Below, piece after piece: positions 18,651-28,248 of a stretch of 64,000 bases of DNA. A program made the position numbers and the translations under genes. Every line of letters starts with the position of its first letter. The first letter of the stretch is position 1. Origin of the DNA: JBKPNZ01 sp046732895. GTDB taxonomy: Bacteria > Actinomycetota > Thermoleophilia > Solirubrobacterales > 70-9. The DNA is taken from assembly GCA_046732895.1 (NCBI GenBank), contig JBKPNZ010000009.1, positions 54,607-118,606 on the forward strand, written 5' to 3'. The notes below the pieces were generated by a model. It made no database searches. It had not been told where the DNA came from and was given only the letters and a program-made list of their open reading frames with translations.

Positions 18651-21600
18651 GGCGACGGGAGGCGGCGCCCGGTCTCCTCCGGGTCGTGCGAGCACAGGCG
18701 CGCTCGTGCCGGGCAGTCCCAGCAGAGCGCCCGATGTGGGTTCGGCGTCACCTCGAACTCACCGGCGCGGATCCGTCCGATCATCCCCTCGAGCTCGGCC
18801 CGCGCCGCATCGAGGGCCGGGCGGTCCAGCTCGAGCTCGATCGGATCGTCCGGGCGCTCGAGGAAGACGTACGCCGTGCGAACGAGATCTGCGCCCGCCC
18901 CGGCCGCAAGGGCATAGATCTGACGCTGGGTGCCGTAGCGGTCGACGAGCTCGGCGGGGGAGAGCTCACCGAGCGAGTCGGTCTTGTAATCGACGACGAG
19001 CGGTACGCCGCCGTCGTCGGCCAGCAGATCCATGTTGCCGCGCACAATGGAGCCGCCGAGCGGAAGGATGAAGGGCAGCTCGGGCCGCACGTGGGAGCCA
19101 TCGAGGCGGCGGCGCAGCTCTGAATCGAGCCAGCCGCCCACGCGGGCGACCGCGCGCTCGACCTCGGGGTCGTCTCCGGCAAGACCCTCGCGGCGAAGAA
19201 GCGCCTGCGCAAGCGCGGCGTCGGGCGCGCGCCAGTTCCGCCGTGCGCTCCACTCGAGCAGCGCATGCACCGCGTTGCCGAACCCGAAGCGACCGGCGCC
19301 GCTGGCGCCGTCGTCCTCCGCTCCCGCCTGCTCGAGCGGGTCGAGCCGGGCGATTCGCTCGGCGAAGAAGCGGTAGCCGCAGCGCCCGTAGGTGGCGAGC
19401 GCCGAGTAGGAGAGATGGCGGGCGGCGGGCTCGGTCTGGGTCGCCGGGCGGGCGAGCGGCGGCTCCAGCAGGGGACGCTGGGCCCGCTCGTCGGCGGGGG
19501 CGGTCGCGGCGCGCAGCGCGGCGAACGCCTCCGGCTCGGGCCGGTTGAACCGCACCCTGATCCGTCCCGGGGGGCAGCGCAGGTCAAGGCCGGGACGCGG
19601 ATCGGCAGCCGCCACTTCGATCGTCGTGTCCTCGCCCTCGGTGAGCTCGAGCGAGCGCATGAGCCGCTCGGTGATCGGCGTGCCGGCCCGCACACCCTCC
19701 GCCTCGGGCTTGGCGAGATTCGCGGCGTTGTAGATGCCGCTGAGGATGAGCCGGTCGCGGGCGCGCGTCATCGCCACGTAGGCCAGCCGGCAGGCCTCCG
19801 CGGCGGCATCTTCAGCGGCCCGCTCGATCAGCTCGTCATACCCGAACACGCCCACTGCCGGCGAGCCGAAGCGGGCCATCCGGATTCCCACCCGCAGCGC
19901 GGGGAGCTCGTCGTCATCGGAGCTGGCGATCTCGCCGACGCTCACCGCCGGCTGGCGCCCGCCGTCGAGCAGCCCGCGCCCGAGGTCCGCAACGGCCACC
20001 ACCGGGAACTCGAGCCCCTTCGCCGCGTGCACGGTCATCACGCGGACGCCGTCGTGGTCCTCGGCCTCGGTCGCCGCCTCGCCCTCCCGGTCGGCGGCGG
20101 AGCGCTCGTCGAGGAAGCGGAGGAACCCGCGCAGATCGCGGCCCTCGGTGCGTTCGTACTCGCGCCCGAGGCGCATCAGCTTGCGGACGTTCGCGTAGCG
20201 GCGGACGCCACGCGGCATGGACAGGACCGCGAGGTCGTAGCCGAACGCGCTGATCGACTCGTCGATCAGGCGGTCGAGGCCGAGGAGCGGCGCCCGCCGG
20301 CGCAGGGCGGCGATGCGCGTGCGCAGATCCCGCAGGCGCCGGCGATCGTCGTCCGGGATGTGCTCCAGCCAGCCGGCTCGCTCGACCGCCTCGGCGTCCT
20401 CCGGATCCGGTGGCTCTGAGGGCTCGTCGCCGAACTGGCGCTCGATGAGCGGCCACAGGGTGCGATTGCCGGCGGCCCGGCGCAGCATCCACAGCGTGTC
20501 GGGGAGGACAGCGCAGGCGGGGGAGGCGAGCACACCCAGGAGCGCCTCGTCGTCGAGCGGATTGGCGATCACGGCGAGCATCCGACGGACGTCGTCGACC
20601 TGCTGCTGGGACCAGTAGCCGCGCCCGCCGACGACGTAGGGACGCAGGCCGGCCCGCTCGAGCGCCTCCTCCAGCGCGCCGACGTGGGTGAACGCACGCA
20701 GGAGCACGACGATGTCCTTGCGCTCGGTCCCCGACTCGACCAGCTCGCGCAGGCGCTCGGCGAGCAGGCGGGCTTCCGCGACGCGATCGGGTCCCGAGGG
20801 GTAGTCGCCCGGCAGCTCGAGGCCGAGGGCCTCGTCCTTCCAGACCTTCCCACCAGGGGTCAGGAGTAGGTCGACGTGCGGCTCGTCGCGCGATCCGGCC
20901 GCTTCCTCGTCGCGCGCGACCGTCAGGGGCTCGAAGCCGGACAGGATCGCGTCCGCGAGCGTGTCGATGGCGGCGACGACTGGTGCGAGGGAGCGGAAGT
21001 TCCCGCGGAGGGGAAGCACGGCCGCATCGACCTCGTCGCGGAGGCGATCCCGCTCGCGCCGGAAGACCTCGACGTCGGCATGGCGGAAGCCGTAGATCGA
21101 CTGGAACTCGTCGCCGACGCAGAAGACCTGCGTCTGGGGCCCCTGGAGCAGCCTGACGATCTCGAGCTGGAGCGCGTTCGTGTCCTGGAATTCGTCGACG
21201 AGGACGTGGCGGAAGCGTTCGCGGTAGGTCGCGGCGATCTGCGGGTGGTCCCGGAGCAGCTCGCGCGCGCGGAGCTGGAGATCCTCGAAATCGAGCCCCG
21301 AGCGATCCTCCTTGCGCTCGTCGTAGCGGCGGGCGAAGAGCTCGACCAGCTCGGCGATCTGGCGGTAAGCGCCGACCGAGGCCTGCTCGACGAGGGCGCG
21401 CCGGGCCGCCTTCCACGCGCGCCGGTACTCCTCGCAGGACGGGCCGCTGAAGGCCTTCGCGGAGCCACGGAGCTCAAGCCCTGTGATCTCGGCCTCGCTG
21501 GCGTCATCGCCGAGCTCGGCGGCACGGCGCAGGCGCTCACGATTGTCCGGTCCGCCCTTGCCGCCCTCGGTCTCGGCGCAGGCGCCCGAGGCGGCCCGTC

Positions 21601-22258
21601 GCAGAGCGGCAATGATGCCCGGAACGTCGGGCTCGGTGGGGTCGGGCAAGGCCATCTCGAGCCCGCGGCTGCGCAGCTCACCGTGGGCTCCGATCACGAC
21701 GTCGCGGAGCGTTGCCGCGCGGAGGGCGGCGACCAGCCGCGGGCGCTCGGGATCGCCGCTCGCGAGGAACTTCTCGAGGGCGGCGTCGAAGGCGGCGTAG
21801 GCCAGGCGGCTGGCCTCCGGCTCGTCGAGCACGCGAAAGCGCGGATCGAGGCCGAGGGCCACGGGATGGGAGGCCAGCAGGCGGCGGCAGAACCCATGGA
21901 TGGTCGAGATCCACGCGCGCTCTGACTCGCGCGCGAGCTCGGCGAGCGCGTCGGCGCGCTCATCCTCACCCTCCTGCATTGCCGCTTGGGCGCGCGCGGC
22001 GAGTTCCTGGCGGATCCGTCCGCGCAGCTCGCCGGCCGCGCGCTCGGTGAAGGTGAACGCCAGCGCCGAGTCGGTGCCGTCTGCCTCGACGGCGTCGCAG
22101 AAGCGCTCCACGAGGACCCTCGTCTTGCCTGACCCCGCTCCGGCCTCGAGCAGCACGTTCGGCTCTGCCGACTCGACCGCCCGCCGCTGCTCAGGGGTCG
22201 GCTGCGGTGCCGCGGGCTCGGCGACCGCCGCCTCGAGGACGAGCTGCTCGGGGCTCAC
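18647..22258 (-). CDS. addA: AddA-like UvrD helicase with C-terminal RecB-type nuclease
   Basis: The 1203-residue SF1A helicase-nuclease has Walker A LLEAGAGSGKTR (residues 36-47), Walker B VDEFQDTN (near 354), a UvrD C-terminal domain with VMTVHAAKGLEF and VAMTRARDRL, and a PD-(D/E)XK nuclease with LVVDYKTDS (near 1091). Four cysteines flank the nuclease: one in YGRCGYRFF and three in CWDCPARARLC, the layout of the 4Fe-4S staple normally described for AddB and AdnB-type subunits. It would process double-strand breaks for RecA. The start GTG overlaps the addB-like stop (GTGA). Whether the complex is AddAB- or AdnAB-type is unresolved. Confidence 0.9.
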   Translation of the reverse strand: MSPEQLVLEAAVAEPAAPQPTPEQRRAVESAEPNVLLEAGAGSGKTRVLVERFCDAVEADGTDSALAFTFTERAAGELRGRIRQELAARAQAAMQEGEDERADALAELARESERAWISTIHGFCRRLLASHPVALGLDPRFRVLDEPEASRLAYAAFDAALEKFLASGDPERPRLVAALRAATLRDVVIGAHGELRSRGLEMALPDPTEPDVPGIIAALRRAASGACAETEGGKGGPDNRERLRRAAELGDDASEAEITGLELRGSAKAFSGPSCEEYRRAWKAARRALVEQASVGAYRQIAELVELFARRYDERKEDRSGLDFEDLQLRARELLRDHPQIAATYRERFRHVLVDEFQDTNALQLEIVRLLQGPQTQVFCVGDEFQSIYGFRHADVEVFRRERDRLRDEVDAAVLPLRGNFRSLAPVVAAIDTLADAILSGFEPLTVARDEEAAGSRDEPHVDLLLTPGGKVWKDEALGLELPGDYPSGPDRVAEARLLAERLRELVESGTERKDIVVLLRAFTHVGALEEALERAGLRPYVVGGRGYWSQQQVDDVRRMLAVIANPLDDEALLGVLASPACAVLPDTLWMLRRAAGNRTLWPLIERQFGDEPSEPPDPEDAEAVERAGWLEHIPDDDRRRLRDLRTRIAALRRRAPLLGLDRLIDESISAFGYDLAVLSMPRGVRRYANVRKLMRLGREYERTEGRDLRGFLRFLDERSAADREGEAATEAEDHDGVRVMTVHAAKGLEFPVVAVADLGRGLLDGGRQPAVSVGEIASSDDDELPALRVGIRMARFGSPAVGVFGYDELIERAAEDAAAEACRLAYVAMTRARDRLILSGIYNAANLAKPEAEGVRAGTPITERLMRSLELTEGEDTTIEVAAADPRPGLDLRCPPGRIRVRFNRPEPEAFAALRAATAPADERAQRPLLEPPLARPATQTEPAARHLSYSALATYGRCGYRFFAERIARLDPLEQAGAEDDGASGAGRFGFGNAVHALLEWSARRNWRAPDAALAQALLRREGLAGDDPEVERAVARVGGWLDSELRRRLDGSHVRPELPFILPLGGSIVRGNMDLLADDGGVPLVVDYKTDSLGELSPAELVDRYGTQRQIYALAAGAGADLVRTAYVFLERPDDPIELELDRPALDAARAELEGMIGRIRAGEFEVTPNPHRALCWDCPARARLCSHDPEETGRRLPSP

Positions 22259-25200
22259 TCCTGCTCCTCTTCCTCGTCGGCGCCCGGCTCGGGCTCGATG
22301 CGCGCGGCCCGCTCGCGGCGGCAGATGGCCTGGAAGGTGCAGTACGTGGGGCAGCGGCCCTCCAGCGGGTCGCGCGTGATCCGGCCGGCGCGCATCTGCC
22401 CGGCGATCTCCCGCGCACGCGCGGCTCCCTCCTCCAGCTTCTCTCGCAGCTCGTCATCGGGGATGAGATCCCCGTTTCTCAGTCCGAGGCCTTCGAGGAG
22501 CCCGCCCGCCTCGGCCTCTTCGCGAGCTGCGATCCCGCGCGGCGTGTGCTCCTTCGTGCCTGCCAGCGGTTGGTAGAGGCCGCCGAGCGGCCGCTTCCCC
22601 CAGAGCTGCTCGAGGGCGAGCGCGTAGAGCTGGGGCTGGAGCTTTCCCTCCTTCTCGAGGTTCTTCCCAATAGTCACGACGCGCGCGACCTTGTAGTCGC
22701 GCACGAGCGCGGCGGCGCCGCCGGGCGAGACGTCGACGCGGTCGATCATGCCGTGCAGGCGTACGCCGTCGCCGAGGTCGAGCGGCGGCGCGATGTCGTC
22801 CTCGGTCTCGCCAAAGCTCGCCTCGAGCAGCTCCGGGTCCGGGAGCAGCGGTGTCGAGGTTCCGGCCTCGCGCTCGAGCTGGCCCTCGATCAGCGCCTGC
22901 ATCCGGGCGCGGGCGGCGAGAGCCCGGGCATCGTCGCCGCCGAGCCCGCGCTCCGCGGCGAGCTCGTTGACGAGCTCGGCGGCGCGGGCGCGCCAGGCAT
23001 CGAGCGTCGCCGGCTCCGGGCGGCGCCCCGCCGGCGGCTCGCGGTAGATGCGCTCGAGCACCGCGTGGATAACCGAGCCCTGTGCACGCATCTCGGGCTC
23101 GGGTTCGAGCTCCCGCGGCCGCAGCTCGTGGCCGACGAACCAGCGGTAGGAGCACTCCGCGTAGCCCTCCAGCGTGGAGGCGCCGAAGAGCTCGCGCTGT
23201 TCGAGCTCCGCGAGAACGGCCGGAACCTGGAGCGGCCCGGGGCGATCGCGGCGCAGGTGGGCGCGCGCGGCCTCCAGCTGGGCGGTGATCGCCTGCGCGT
23301 CGCTTGCGGCGAGGCCCATGATCGCTGCCGGGTCGGCCGTTCCACCCGCCGCGGCGAGCGCTCGGGCGACCTCGCGGAGGCTGGGTGCGTCGCCGAGGGG
23401 CGTGACCACATCCGCGAGGCGTCGCCGCCGGACCCGCTCGGCCAGCGGATCCTCCCCGTCGACAGGCTCCGGCAGGAGGTCGCGGAGGTCGTCGAGGAAG
23501 GGTGACGGCGCCGTCTCGGTTCCCTCGTCGTCGGAGCTTCGCCAGCACAGATGAAGGCGGCGGGTCGGGCGGCTCAGGCAGATCGCGAACAGGTAACGCT
23601 CCTCGTCGTCGGGGTCGGCGCGCTCCGGTAGCCGCAAGGCCCCGCGCTGATCGTCGGAGAGGAAGGGCTCGCCGGTCTCGTGGCGGGGGAATTCGCCCTC
23701 CTGGAGCGAGGCGACGAAGAGGTGCTCGACCCGCCATGCGCGGATCCGGTAGGGGCTCGTGACCAAGACATGCCCCTCGCTGGGACCCCGCCACAGCGAC
23801 ACCTCCAGGGCGTCGAGGGCCGCAAGCGCGTCGGCGAAGGGATCCTCGAGGGTGGGGAGCTCCGCGAGCTCCTCCAGTGCCGCGGCAGCAGCCGCTCCGG
23901 CGCGAAGCTCGAGGCGCATCGTGCGCTCGCCGCACTCTGCTTGACGCTCCCACGGGCGCTCGGCGATGCGGCGCGCGAAGCGCGCCAGCGTCCGCAGCAC
24001 AGCCGGCGCGCCTGCCGCGGTAGCTGCGGCGAGGTCCCCGAGCTCGAAGAGCTCGCGCTCGCCCTCCCACGCCTTGCGCGCCTCGTCGCCGGTTCGCAGG
24101 CTCTCGCGCAGGATCCTTCGCTCCAGCCAATCGGCGGCGGCCGGCCGCGCCATCGCAGGGGAGCGCAGGAACTGGAGCAGGTCCTGCGCCGAGGCCCCGG
24201 GGCGTGCCGCCCGGGTCAGCGCCAAGAGCCCGCGCCCGGTCGCCGTCGCTCGCAACGGCAGGCGGGCTTCGACGGCGGCCGGAATCCCGAAAGCGTCGAA
24301 AGCGGCGTCGAGCAGGGGGCCGTCGCGATTCGGGTCGCGGACGACGACCGCGATCTGCTCCGGTGTCACGCCGTCCGCCAGGAGCCTCGCCACCTCGCTG
24401 CCGATCTGCTCGGCCTGGTTTCGCTCGCCCGCCGCCTCGAGCAGGACAAGGCTCTCGTCCGCCACCACGGGCGAGGTCTGCTCCCGCAGGAAGCGGCGTT
24501 CGAGCTCAAACAGAGTGCGGCTCTCGGTGTTCGCGGCGTCGGGGCGGAGCTCGGACTCGACCACGCCTCCGAGGTCTCGCAGGCGCTCGTGAAGGCCGGC
24601 CCGGGCGTTGTAGGCGAGGCGATCCTCGTAGGGAACGGCGAAGGTCACGTCGGCGGCCGCGGCGAGCGCGGCGACCAGCTCGAGCTGTGCCGGCGTCAGG
24701 TCGTCGAAGCCGTAGAAGAGGACCGGGCGACCGCCCCAGGCATCCGGATTCGCGCGGAGCGCCGCCGTCGCTCGCTCGGCAGCCGTGTGGGCGTCGCCGG
24801 AACCGAGGCGGTCCCGGGACTCGGCGTAGGAGCGATACAGGGCGGCGATCTCGGCCAGGTAGGCGGCGCCCTCGGCCTCGCCGGCGTTGGCGGCGAGCGT
24901 CTGGGGGTCCAGCCCCGCGGACTGCACGTCGTCGAGCAGATCGGCCACGGCGGCCGGGAAGCCGGGCCGCCGGGCGGATCGGCGCAGGATCTGGAGGTCT
25001 GCCGCGGCCACCGCGAGCCGGATCACGTGCAGGCGCTGGGCGCGGGTGAGTACGGGGGGGAGCGTCGCGCCGGTGGCGAGCGCGACGTCGTCGAAGAGCC
25101 GGTCGAAGGTGCGGATCGCGACACCGAGCACGGATCCCCCCTCGCCCGCCGCCTGGCAGAGCTCGAGCTCGAAGCGCCCGGTGTCGTCGAGCGTGGGCAC

Positions 25201-25302
25201 GACGAGCACCGGATCCTGCGCGAGCGCAGCCTCCAGGCGGGCGCGGATGGCGCCCGCCTTGCCGGCGTTGGGGGGCCCGACGATCAGTGACAGATGCGCC
25301 AT
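22255..25302 (-). CDS. addB: AddB-like subunit: degenerate helicase fold with Fe-S RecB-type nuclease
   Basis: About 1015 aa, the partner of the downstream AddA-like protein. The N-terminus has LIVGPPNAGKAGAI, a P-loop with Ala instead of Ser/Thr after the Lys, suggesting a weak or inactive ATPase. The middle is UvrD/AddB-like (LFVASLQEGEFP). The C-terminal nuclease has LVRDYKVARV with a first staple Cys in YAECSYRWF and three in CPTYCTFQAIC. The tail is acidic. I chose ATG 25302, where homology begins; ATG 25314 is possible. addB, addA and the GGCT-like gene form one operon with 4-nt overlaps. Confidence 0.88.
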   Translation of the reverse strand: MAHLSLIVGPPNAGKAGAIRARLEAALAQDPVLVVPTLDDTGRFELELCQAAGEGGSVLGVAIRTFDRLFDDVALATGATLPPVLTRAQRLHVIRLAVAAADLQILRRSARRPGFPAAVADLLDDVQSAGLDPQTLAANAGEAEGAAYLAEIAALYRSYAESRDRLGSGDAHTAAERATAALRANPDAWGGRPVLFYGFDDLTPAQLELVAALAAAADVTFAVPYEDRLAYNARAGLHERLRDLGGVVESELRPDAANTESRTLFELERRFLREQTSPVVADESLVLLEAAGERNQAEQIGSEVARLLADGVTPEQIAVVVRDPNRDGPLLDAAFDAFGIPAAVEARLPLRATATGRGLLALTRAARPGASAQDLLQFLRSPAMARPAAADWLERRILRESLRTGDEARKAWEGERELFELGDLAAATAAGAPAVLRTLARFARRIAERPWERQAECGERTMRLELRAGAAAAAALEELAELPTLEDPFADALAALDALEVSLWRGPSEGHVLVTSPYRIRAWRVEHLFVASLQEGEFPRHETGEPFLSDDQRGALRLPERADPDDEERYLFAICLSRPTRRLHLCWRSSDDEGTETAPSPFLDDLRDLLPEPVDGEDPLAERVRRRRLADVVTPLGDAPSLREVARALAAAGGTADPAAIMGLAASDAQAITAQLEAARAHLRRDRPGPLQVPAVLAELEQRELFGASTLEGYAECSYRWFVGHELRPRELEPEPEMRAQGSVIHAVLERIYREPPAGRRPEPATLDAWRARAAELVNELAAERGLGGDDARALAARARMQALIEGQLEREAGTSTPLLPDPELLEASFGETEDDIAPPLDLGDGVRLHGMIDRVDVSPGGAAALVRDYKVARVVTIGKNLEKEGKLQPQLYALALEQLWGKRPLGGLYQPLAGTKEHTPRGIAAREEAEAGGLLEGLGLRNGDLIPDDELREKLEEGAARAREIAGQMRAGRITRDPLEGRCPTYCTFQAICRRERAARIEPEPGADEEEEQE

Positions 25303-25362
25303 TCGCCTGAGCATAGGTCGCGGTGTCGATGCGTCCGAACCCAGGTCTATCTTCGCGGCCGA

Positions 25363-25818
25363 ATGTCCCTCTGCTTCATCGACCCCGCCGACGCAATCCG
25401 CGCGATCGCCGATTCCGTGGGCCGTGAGGCGCGCCGCCAGCTCCTCGGCGAGGCCGTGCGCGCGTGGGTCGACGAGATCCCCGATGACGAGCTCGAGGCG
25501 CACTACGCGCGGGCGATCTCAGAGCTCGACGAGCACGACATCTCGATGCTGGCGGCCTGGCACGCGTCGCTCGACGTGGGCCACCCGCTGCCCAATCGCG
25601 ATTTCCTGATGGGCGCCTTCTCCTCGCTCGGCGAGCACCGGCGCGAGGCGCTCAAGCTCGCCGCCGGCTTCCGCGGCGAGGAGGCCGTAGACCGCGGCGT
25701 CACCGAGGAGCGCGCGCTCGAGACCGTCCTCGAGTGGCTCTCGCCGCCGCGCCTGATGGAGCTCGCGCTCGAGGCGGTCGAGCTCTACGTATGGGACAGG
25801 GCCGGATCTGACAACTGA
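25363..25818 (+). CDS. Hypothetical protein, 151 aa
   Basis: The soluble acidic all-helical protein (FIDPADAIRAIADSVGREARRQLL..., LPNRDFLMGAFSSLGEHRREALKLAAGF) has no signal or cofactor motif. It is divergent from addB with about 60 bp between starts. I do not recognise a family. Codon usage matches its neighbours, so it is likely a real gene. Confidence 0.7.
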   Translation: MSLCFIDPADAIRAIADSVGREARRQLLGEAVRAWVDEIPDDELEAHYARAISELDEHDISMLAAWHASLDVGHPLPNRDFLMGAFSSLGEHRREALKLAAGFRGEEAVDRGVTEERALETVLEWLSPPRLMELALEAVELYVWDRAGSDN

Positions 25819-25849
25819 CGGGCCGACAGCCGGGTGAGACCCTGGCCCG

Positions 25850-26518
25850 TCACGGGCTGGCCGCGGCCAAGGCCGCCTCGATCTCTGCGATCGCCTGGTC
25901 GTTGTTGCGAAAGTGCACCGCGGAGATGCCGAGCTCGCGCGCGGCGTCGACGTTGACCTCGGCGTCGTCGATGAACAGGCACTGACCCGGCTCCAGGTCG
26001 CCGAGGCCGTCGCGCTCGCGCAGACGCTCGAGCGTGAGCGCGTAGATCTCGGGCTCCGGCTTCCGCATCCCGACGAACGCCGAGTCGATGACCAGCTCGA
26101 AGATCTCGTCGACCGGGAGCATCGTGCGCCAGAGCGGCTCCCACTCGCGCACGTTGTTGGTGAGGAGCGCCATGCGCAGGCCCCGCGTCCGGAGCGACCG
26201 CATCAGCTCGATCATCGGCTCGTTCCGGTCGAGGGCGTCGAAGTAGATCTCCTTGAAGCCGTGCATCTCCGGCCTGTGGCCGAGCTCGGTCTCGAGCTCG
26301 GTTCGCAGCCCCGCTAGGAAGTCCGCCTCGGCCAGCCGCCCCCGCTCGAGCTCGAACAGCGGATGCTCGCCGTCGCGCTCGGCGATCCGCTGCATCGCCT
26401 TGCCGAGCGACGCCGGAGAGATACCCGTGTGGTCCTGGAAGGCGGCGAATGAGCCCAGAAGCGGCGTCGTCAGCACGCCGCCGAAGTCGGAGATCACCAC
26501 CCGCACGGCCATCGCCAC
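25850..26518 (-). CDS. HAD-superfamily hydrolase
   Basis: The 222-residue protein has HAD motif I as VVISDFGGVLTTP (nucleophile Asp, with Gly rather than the usual second Asp), motif II LLTNN, motif III KPEPEIY and motif IV FIDDAEVNVDAA. The helical cap is inserted after motif I. It resembles YihX-like sugar-phosphate phosphatases and epoxide-hydrolase N-terminal phosphatases. The missing acid/base Asp of motif I is common in this subgroup. The start is GTG 26518 or ATG 26512. Confidence 0.88.
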   Translation of the reverse strand: MAMAVRVVISDFGGVLTTPLLGSFAAFQDHTGISPASLGKAMQRIAERDGEHPLFELERGRLAEADFLAGLRTELETELGHRPEMHGFKEIYFDALDRNEPMIELMRSLRTRGLRMALLTNNVREWEPLWRTMLPVDEIFELVIDSAFVGMRKPEPEIYALTLERLRERDGLGDLEPGQCLFIDDAEVNVDAARELGISAVHFRNNDQAIAEIEAALAAASP

Positions 26519-26538
26519 CGGTGTCTACCGGGTTCGGC

Positions 26539-27036
26539 TCAGGCTCGCGTAACGAGGTCGTGCACGCCCGGGCCTTCGCGGCCGTCGACGCGCACGGTCA
26601 GCGGAGTCGACTCGCGGCGCCGGCCGGACTCCTCCGAGACGGAAGCGGACGCGGTTCGGTCCGCCGCCACCCGCAGTGGAGCACCGTGCTCGCCCCACAG
26701 CTCGACGCCAAGACGGCGAAGCGCGCCGTCTGAGTCGTACTCGAGCGAGAGCAGCGCGTCCGCGGCCGTCTCGACCGCCGCCTCGGGCAGCAGGCGGGCC
26801 GCGACGATGGCGTCGGCGTCATGCCCGTCCTCGCCGGCCGGCCGCAGGGCTGCCAGGACGATGACCTCCTCGCCGAGCGCGGCAGACACGACCCGCAGCG
26901 ATTCGAACCGGTTCCAGTCGAGCTCCCCCTCAAGGTGCCACGGCGAGCCCGTCTCGGGCTCGCGCAGGGCGTCGACCGCCCAGGCAAGACGTAGATCGCC
27001 CGGGAGCTCGACCGAGAGTTGCTCAGCGTCCGTCAT
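26539..27036 (-). CDS. Hypothetical protein, 165 aa
   Basis: The acidic soluble protein has alternating strands and helices (LSVELPGDLRLAWAVDALRE..., LRVVSAALGEEVIVLAALRP). Its start overlaps the 3' end of fxsA by 14 nt, so both are translated from one message. No family or motif is recognised. Confidence 0.7.
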   Translation of the reverse strand: MTDAEQLSVELPGDLRLAWAVDALREPETGSPWHLEGELDWNRFESLRVVSAALGEEVIVLAALRPAGEDGHDADAIVAARLLPEAAVETAADALLSLEYDSDGALRRLGVELWGEHGAPLRVAADRTASASVSEESGRRRESTPLTVRVDGREGPGVHDLVTRA

Positions 27037-27535
27037 CGCCGCGCCGTTCCGGCAGCTCGGGGTCGTTGATCTCCCGAGCCGTTCCCTCGTAGTCGTAGCC
27101 GGCGGGGCCCCTTGGCGGTTGGCCCGGACGCGGCCGGCGTGCCTCGCCGAACGTCGCCACGCGCCATCCCACGGAAAGGCGTCGCTTCGCCAGGGCCCCC
27201 ATGCCGCGGCGCACGATCGCCCGCGTCGGCGGGATCAGGAGGATCAGGCCGAAGACGTCGGTGATGAAGCCCGGGGTGAGGAGGAGCGCGCCGCCCAGGA
27301 TGACCATCGCGCCGTCGAAGACCTCACGGGTCGGCACCCGTCCCTCGGCAAGCGCCCGGTTGAAGCGCTCCCACGCCCGGCTGCCCTGCGAGCGCAGGAG
27401 GGCGGCGCCGAGGAATCCATCGAGGATCAGCAGGGCGAGGGTCGGCAGGATGCCGATCGCCTCGCCGATCTTGACGATCACGTAGATCTCCGCGATCGGC
27501 AGGACGATGAAGAGCAGGAGGAACACCAAAGCCAT
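27023..27535 (-). CDS. fxsA: FxsA-family membrane protein
   Basis: The 170-residue protein has the FxsA core: MALVFLLLFIVLPIAEIYVIVKIGEAIG, LLILDGFLGAALLRSQG, and the conserved GGALLLTPGFITDVFGLILLIPPTR. It has about three TM helices and a basic Pro/Arg-rich cytoplasmic tail. FxsA was named for suppressing F exclusion of phage T7 when overproduced; its normal role is unknown. ATG 27535. It is divergent from the sufT-like gene across 60 bp. Confidence 0.9.
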   Translation of the reverse strand: MALVFLLLFIVLPIAEIYVIVKIGEAIGILPTLALLILDGFLGAALLRSQGSRAWERFNRALAEGRVPTREVFDGAMVILGGALLLTPGFITDVFGLILLIPPTRAIVRRGMGALAKRRLSVGWRVATFGEARRPRPGQPPRGPAGYDYEGTAREINDPELPERRGDDGR

Positions 27536-27595
27536 GGGTCAAGCGTAGTCATGCGCCCGCGCGGGGCGATTGCGCGGTTTCTCTACGATGAATGC

Positions 27596-27895
27596 ATGGC
27601 GACCGAAGAAGAGGTCTACGAGGCCCTCGAAGAGGTGATCGATCCCGAGCTGGGGCTCGACTTCGTCTCGCTGGGGCTCGTCTACGACGTCGAGATCGAG
27701 GAGGCGGGCGACGTCTACGTCACCTTCAGCCTCACCACGCCGGCGTGCCCGATCGGCCCACAGGTCTCAGAGCAGATCCGCGAGTTCGTCGGCGACATCG
27801 ACGGCGTCCAGAACGTCCACCCGAAGATGGTCTTCGACCCGCCGTGGTCCCCGGAGATGATGTCCGAGGACGCCAAGTTCGCGCTGGGGTACTGA
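27596..27895 (+). CDS. SufT-like/MIP18 (DUF59) iron-sulfur assembly factor
   Basis: The 99-residue protein has the DUF59 fold: ALEEVIDPELGLDFVSLGLVYDVEI and SLTTPACPIGPQVSEQI, with the conserved reactive Cys at residue 51. Family members act in late iron-sulfur cluster maturation. The usual partners SufB and SufD are 32 kb away in this window. The last 15 codons and about 40 nt downstream are repeated at 44.5 kb and partly at 45.8 kb, which makes this gene's 3' end the apparent anchor of the accessory region that follows. Confidence 0.9.
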   Translation: MATEEEVYEALEEVIDPELGLDFVSLGLVYDVEIEEAGDVYVTFSLTTPACPIGPQVSEQIREFVGDIDGVQNVHPKMVFDPPWSPEMMSEDAKFALGY

Positions 27896-27934
27896 CCGGC
27901 TTGATCAAGCGGTTCCGGTGCCATCGGGACACCA
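27851..27934 (+). repeat. Repeat copy 1: sufT-like 3' end plus downstream flank
   Basis: This 84-bp stretch covers the last 44 nt of the sufT-like gene, its stop and 39 nt beyond. It includes the 12-bp perfect palindrome GCTTGATCAAGC just after the stop. The copy at 44549-44632 differs at three positions in the first 69 nt plus a one-base indel and a few changes at the end; the copy at 45798-45842 is shorter. This copy lies in the intact gene and is presumably ancestral. Confidence 0.85.
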
Positions 27935-28248
27935 CGGACTCGATTGCGACCGACTGCAACCACGGTGTGTTGCGGCGCTGCCACCGCGGTTTCGAGCTCG
28001 ACAACGTGATCTGCCGGATGCTCCCGCTCGCCGGCGCCACCCAGCACGCGTCGGCCGGTGTAGATGCTCAAAGAGACCGGGTTCGCCCGTTCGCGTCGTC
28101 GTTCTCGCCGAGCCACATCGTGACGCCGGGGGTCGCCCCTTCGCCCAGGCGGCGGTGCCGACGGTCCGGCGGGATCCACTCGTGTGTCCCCTGACCCCAA
28201 CCGGGTAGGAGCGTGGCGACCGGGTCCAACGAGGGAGGAGAAACCGGC
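27896..28248. other. Non-coding or decayed stretch after the sufT-like gene
   Basis: About 350 bp without a convincing gene. The first 39 bp belong to the repeat. On the minus strand a frame around 28075-28200 reads GTHEWIPPDRRHRRLGEGAT..., which looks protein-like but has no suitable start or family, so it may be another relic. A Shine-Dalgarno for the next gene lies at its end. Confidence 0.4.
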
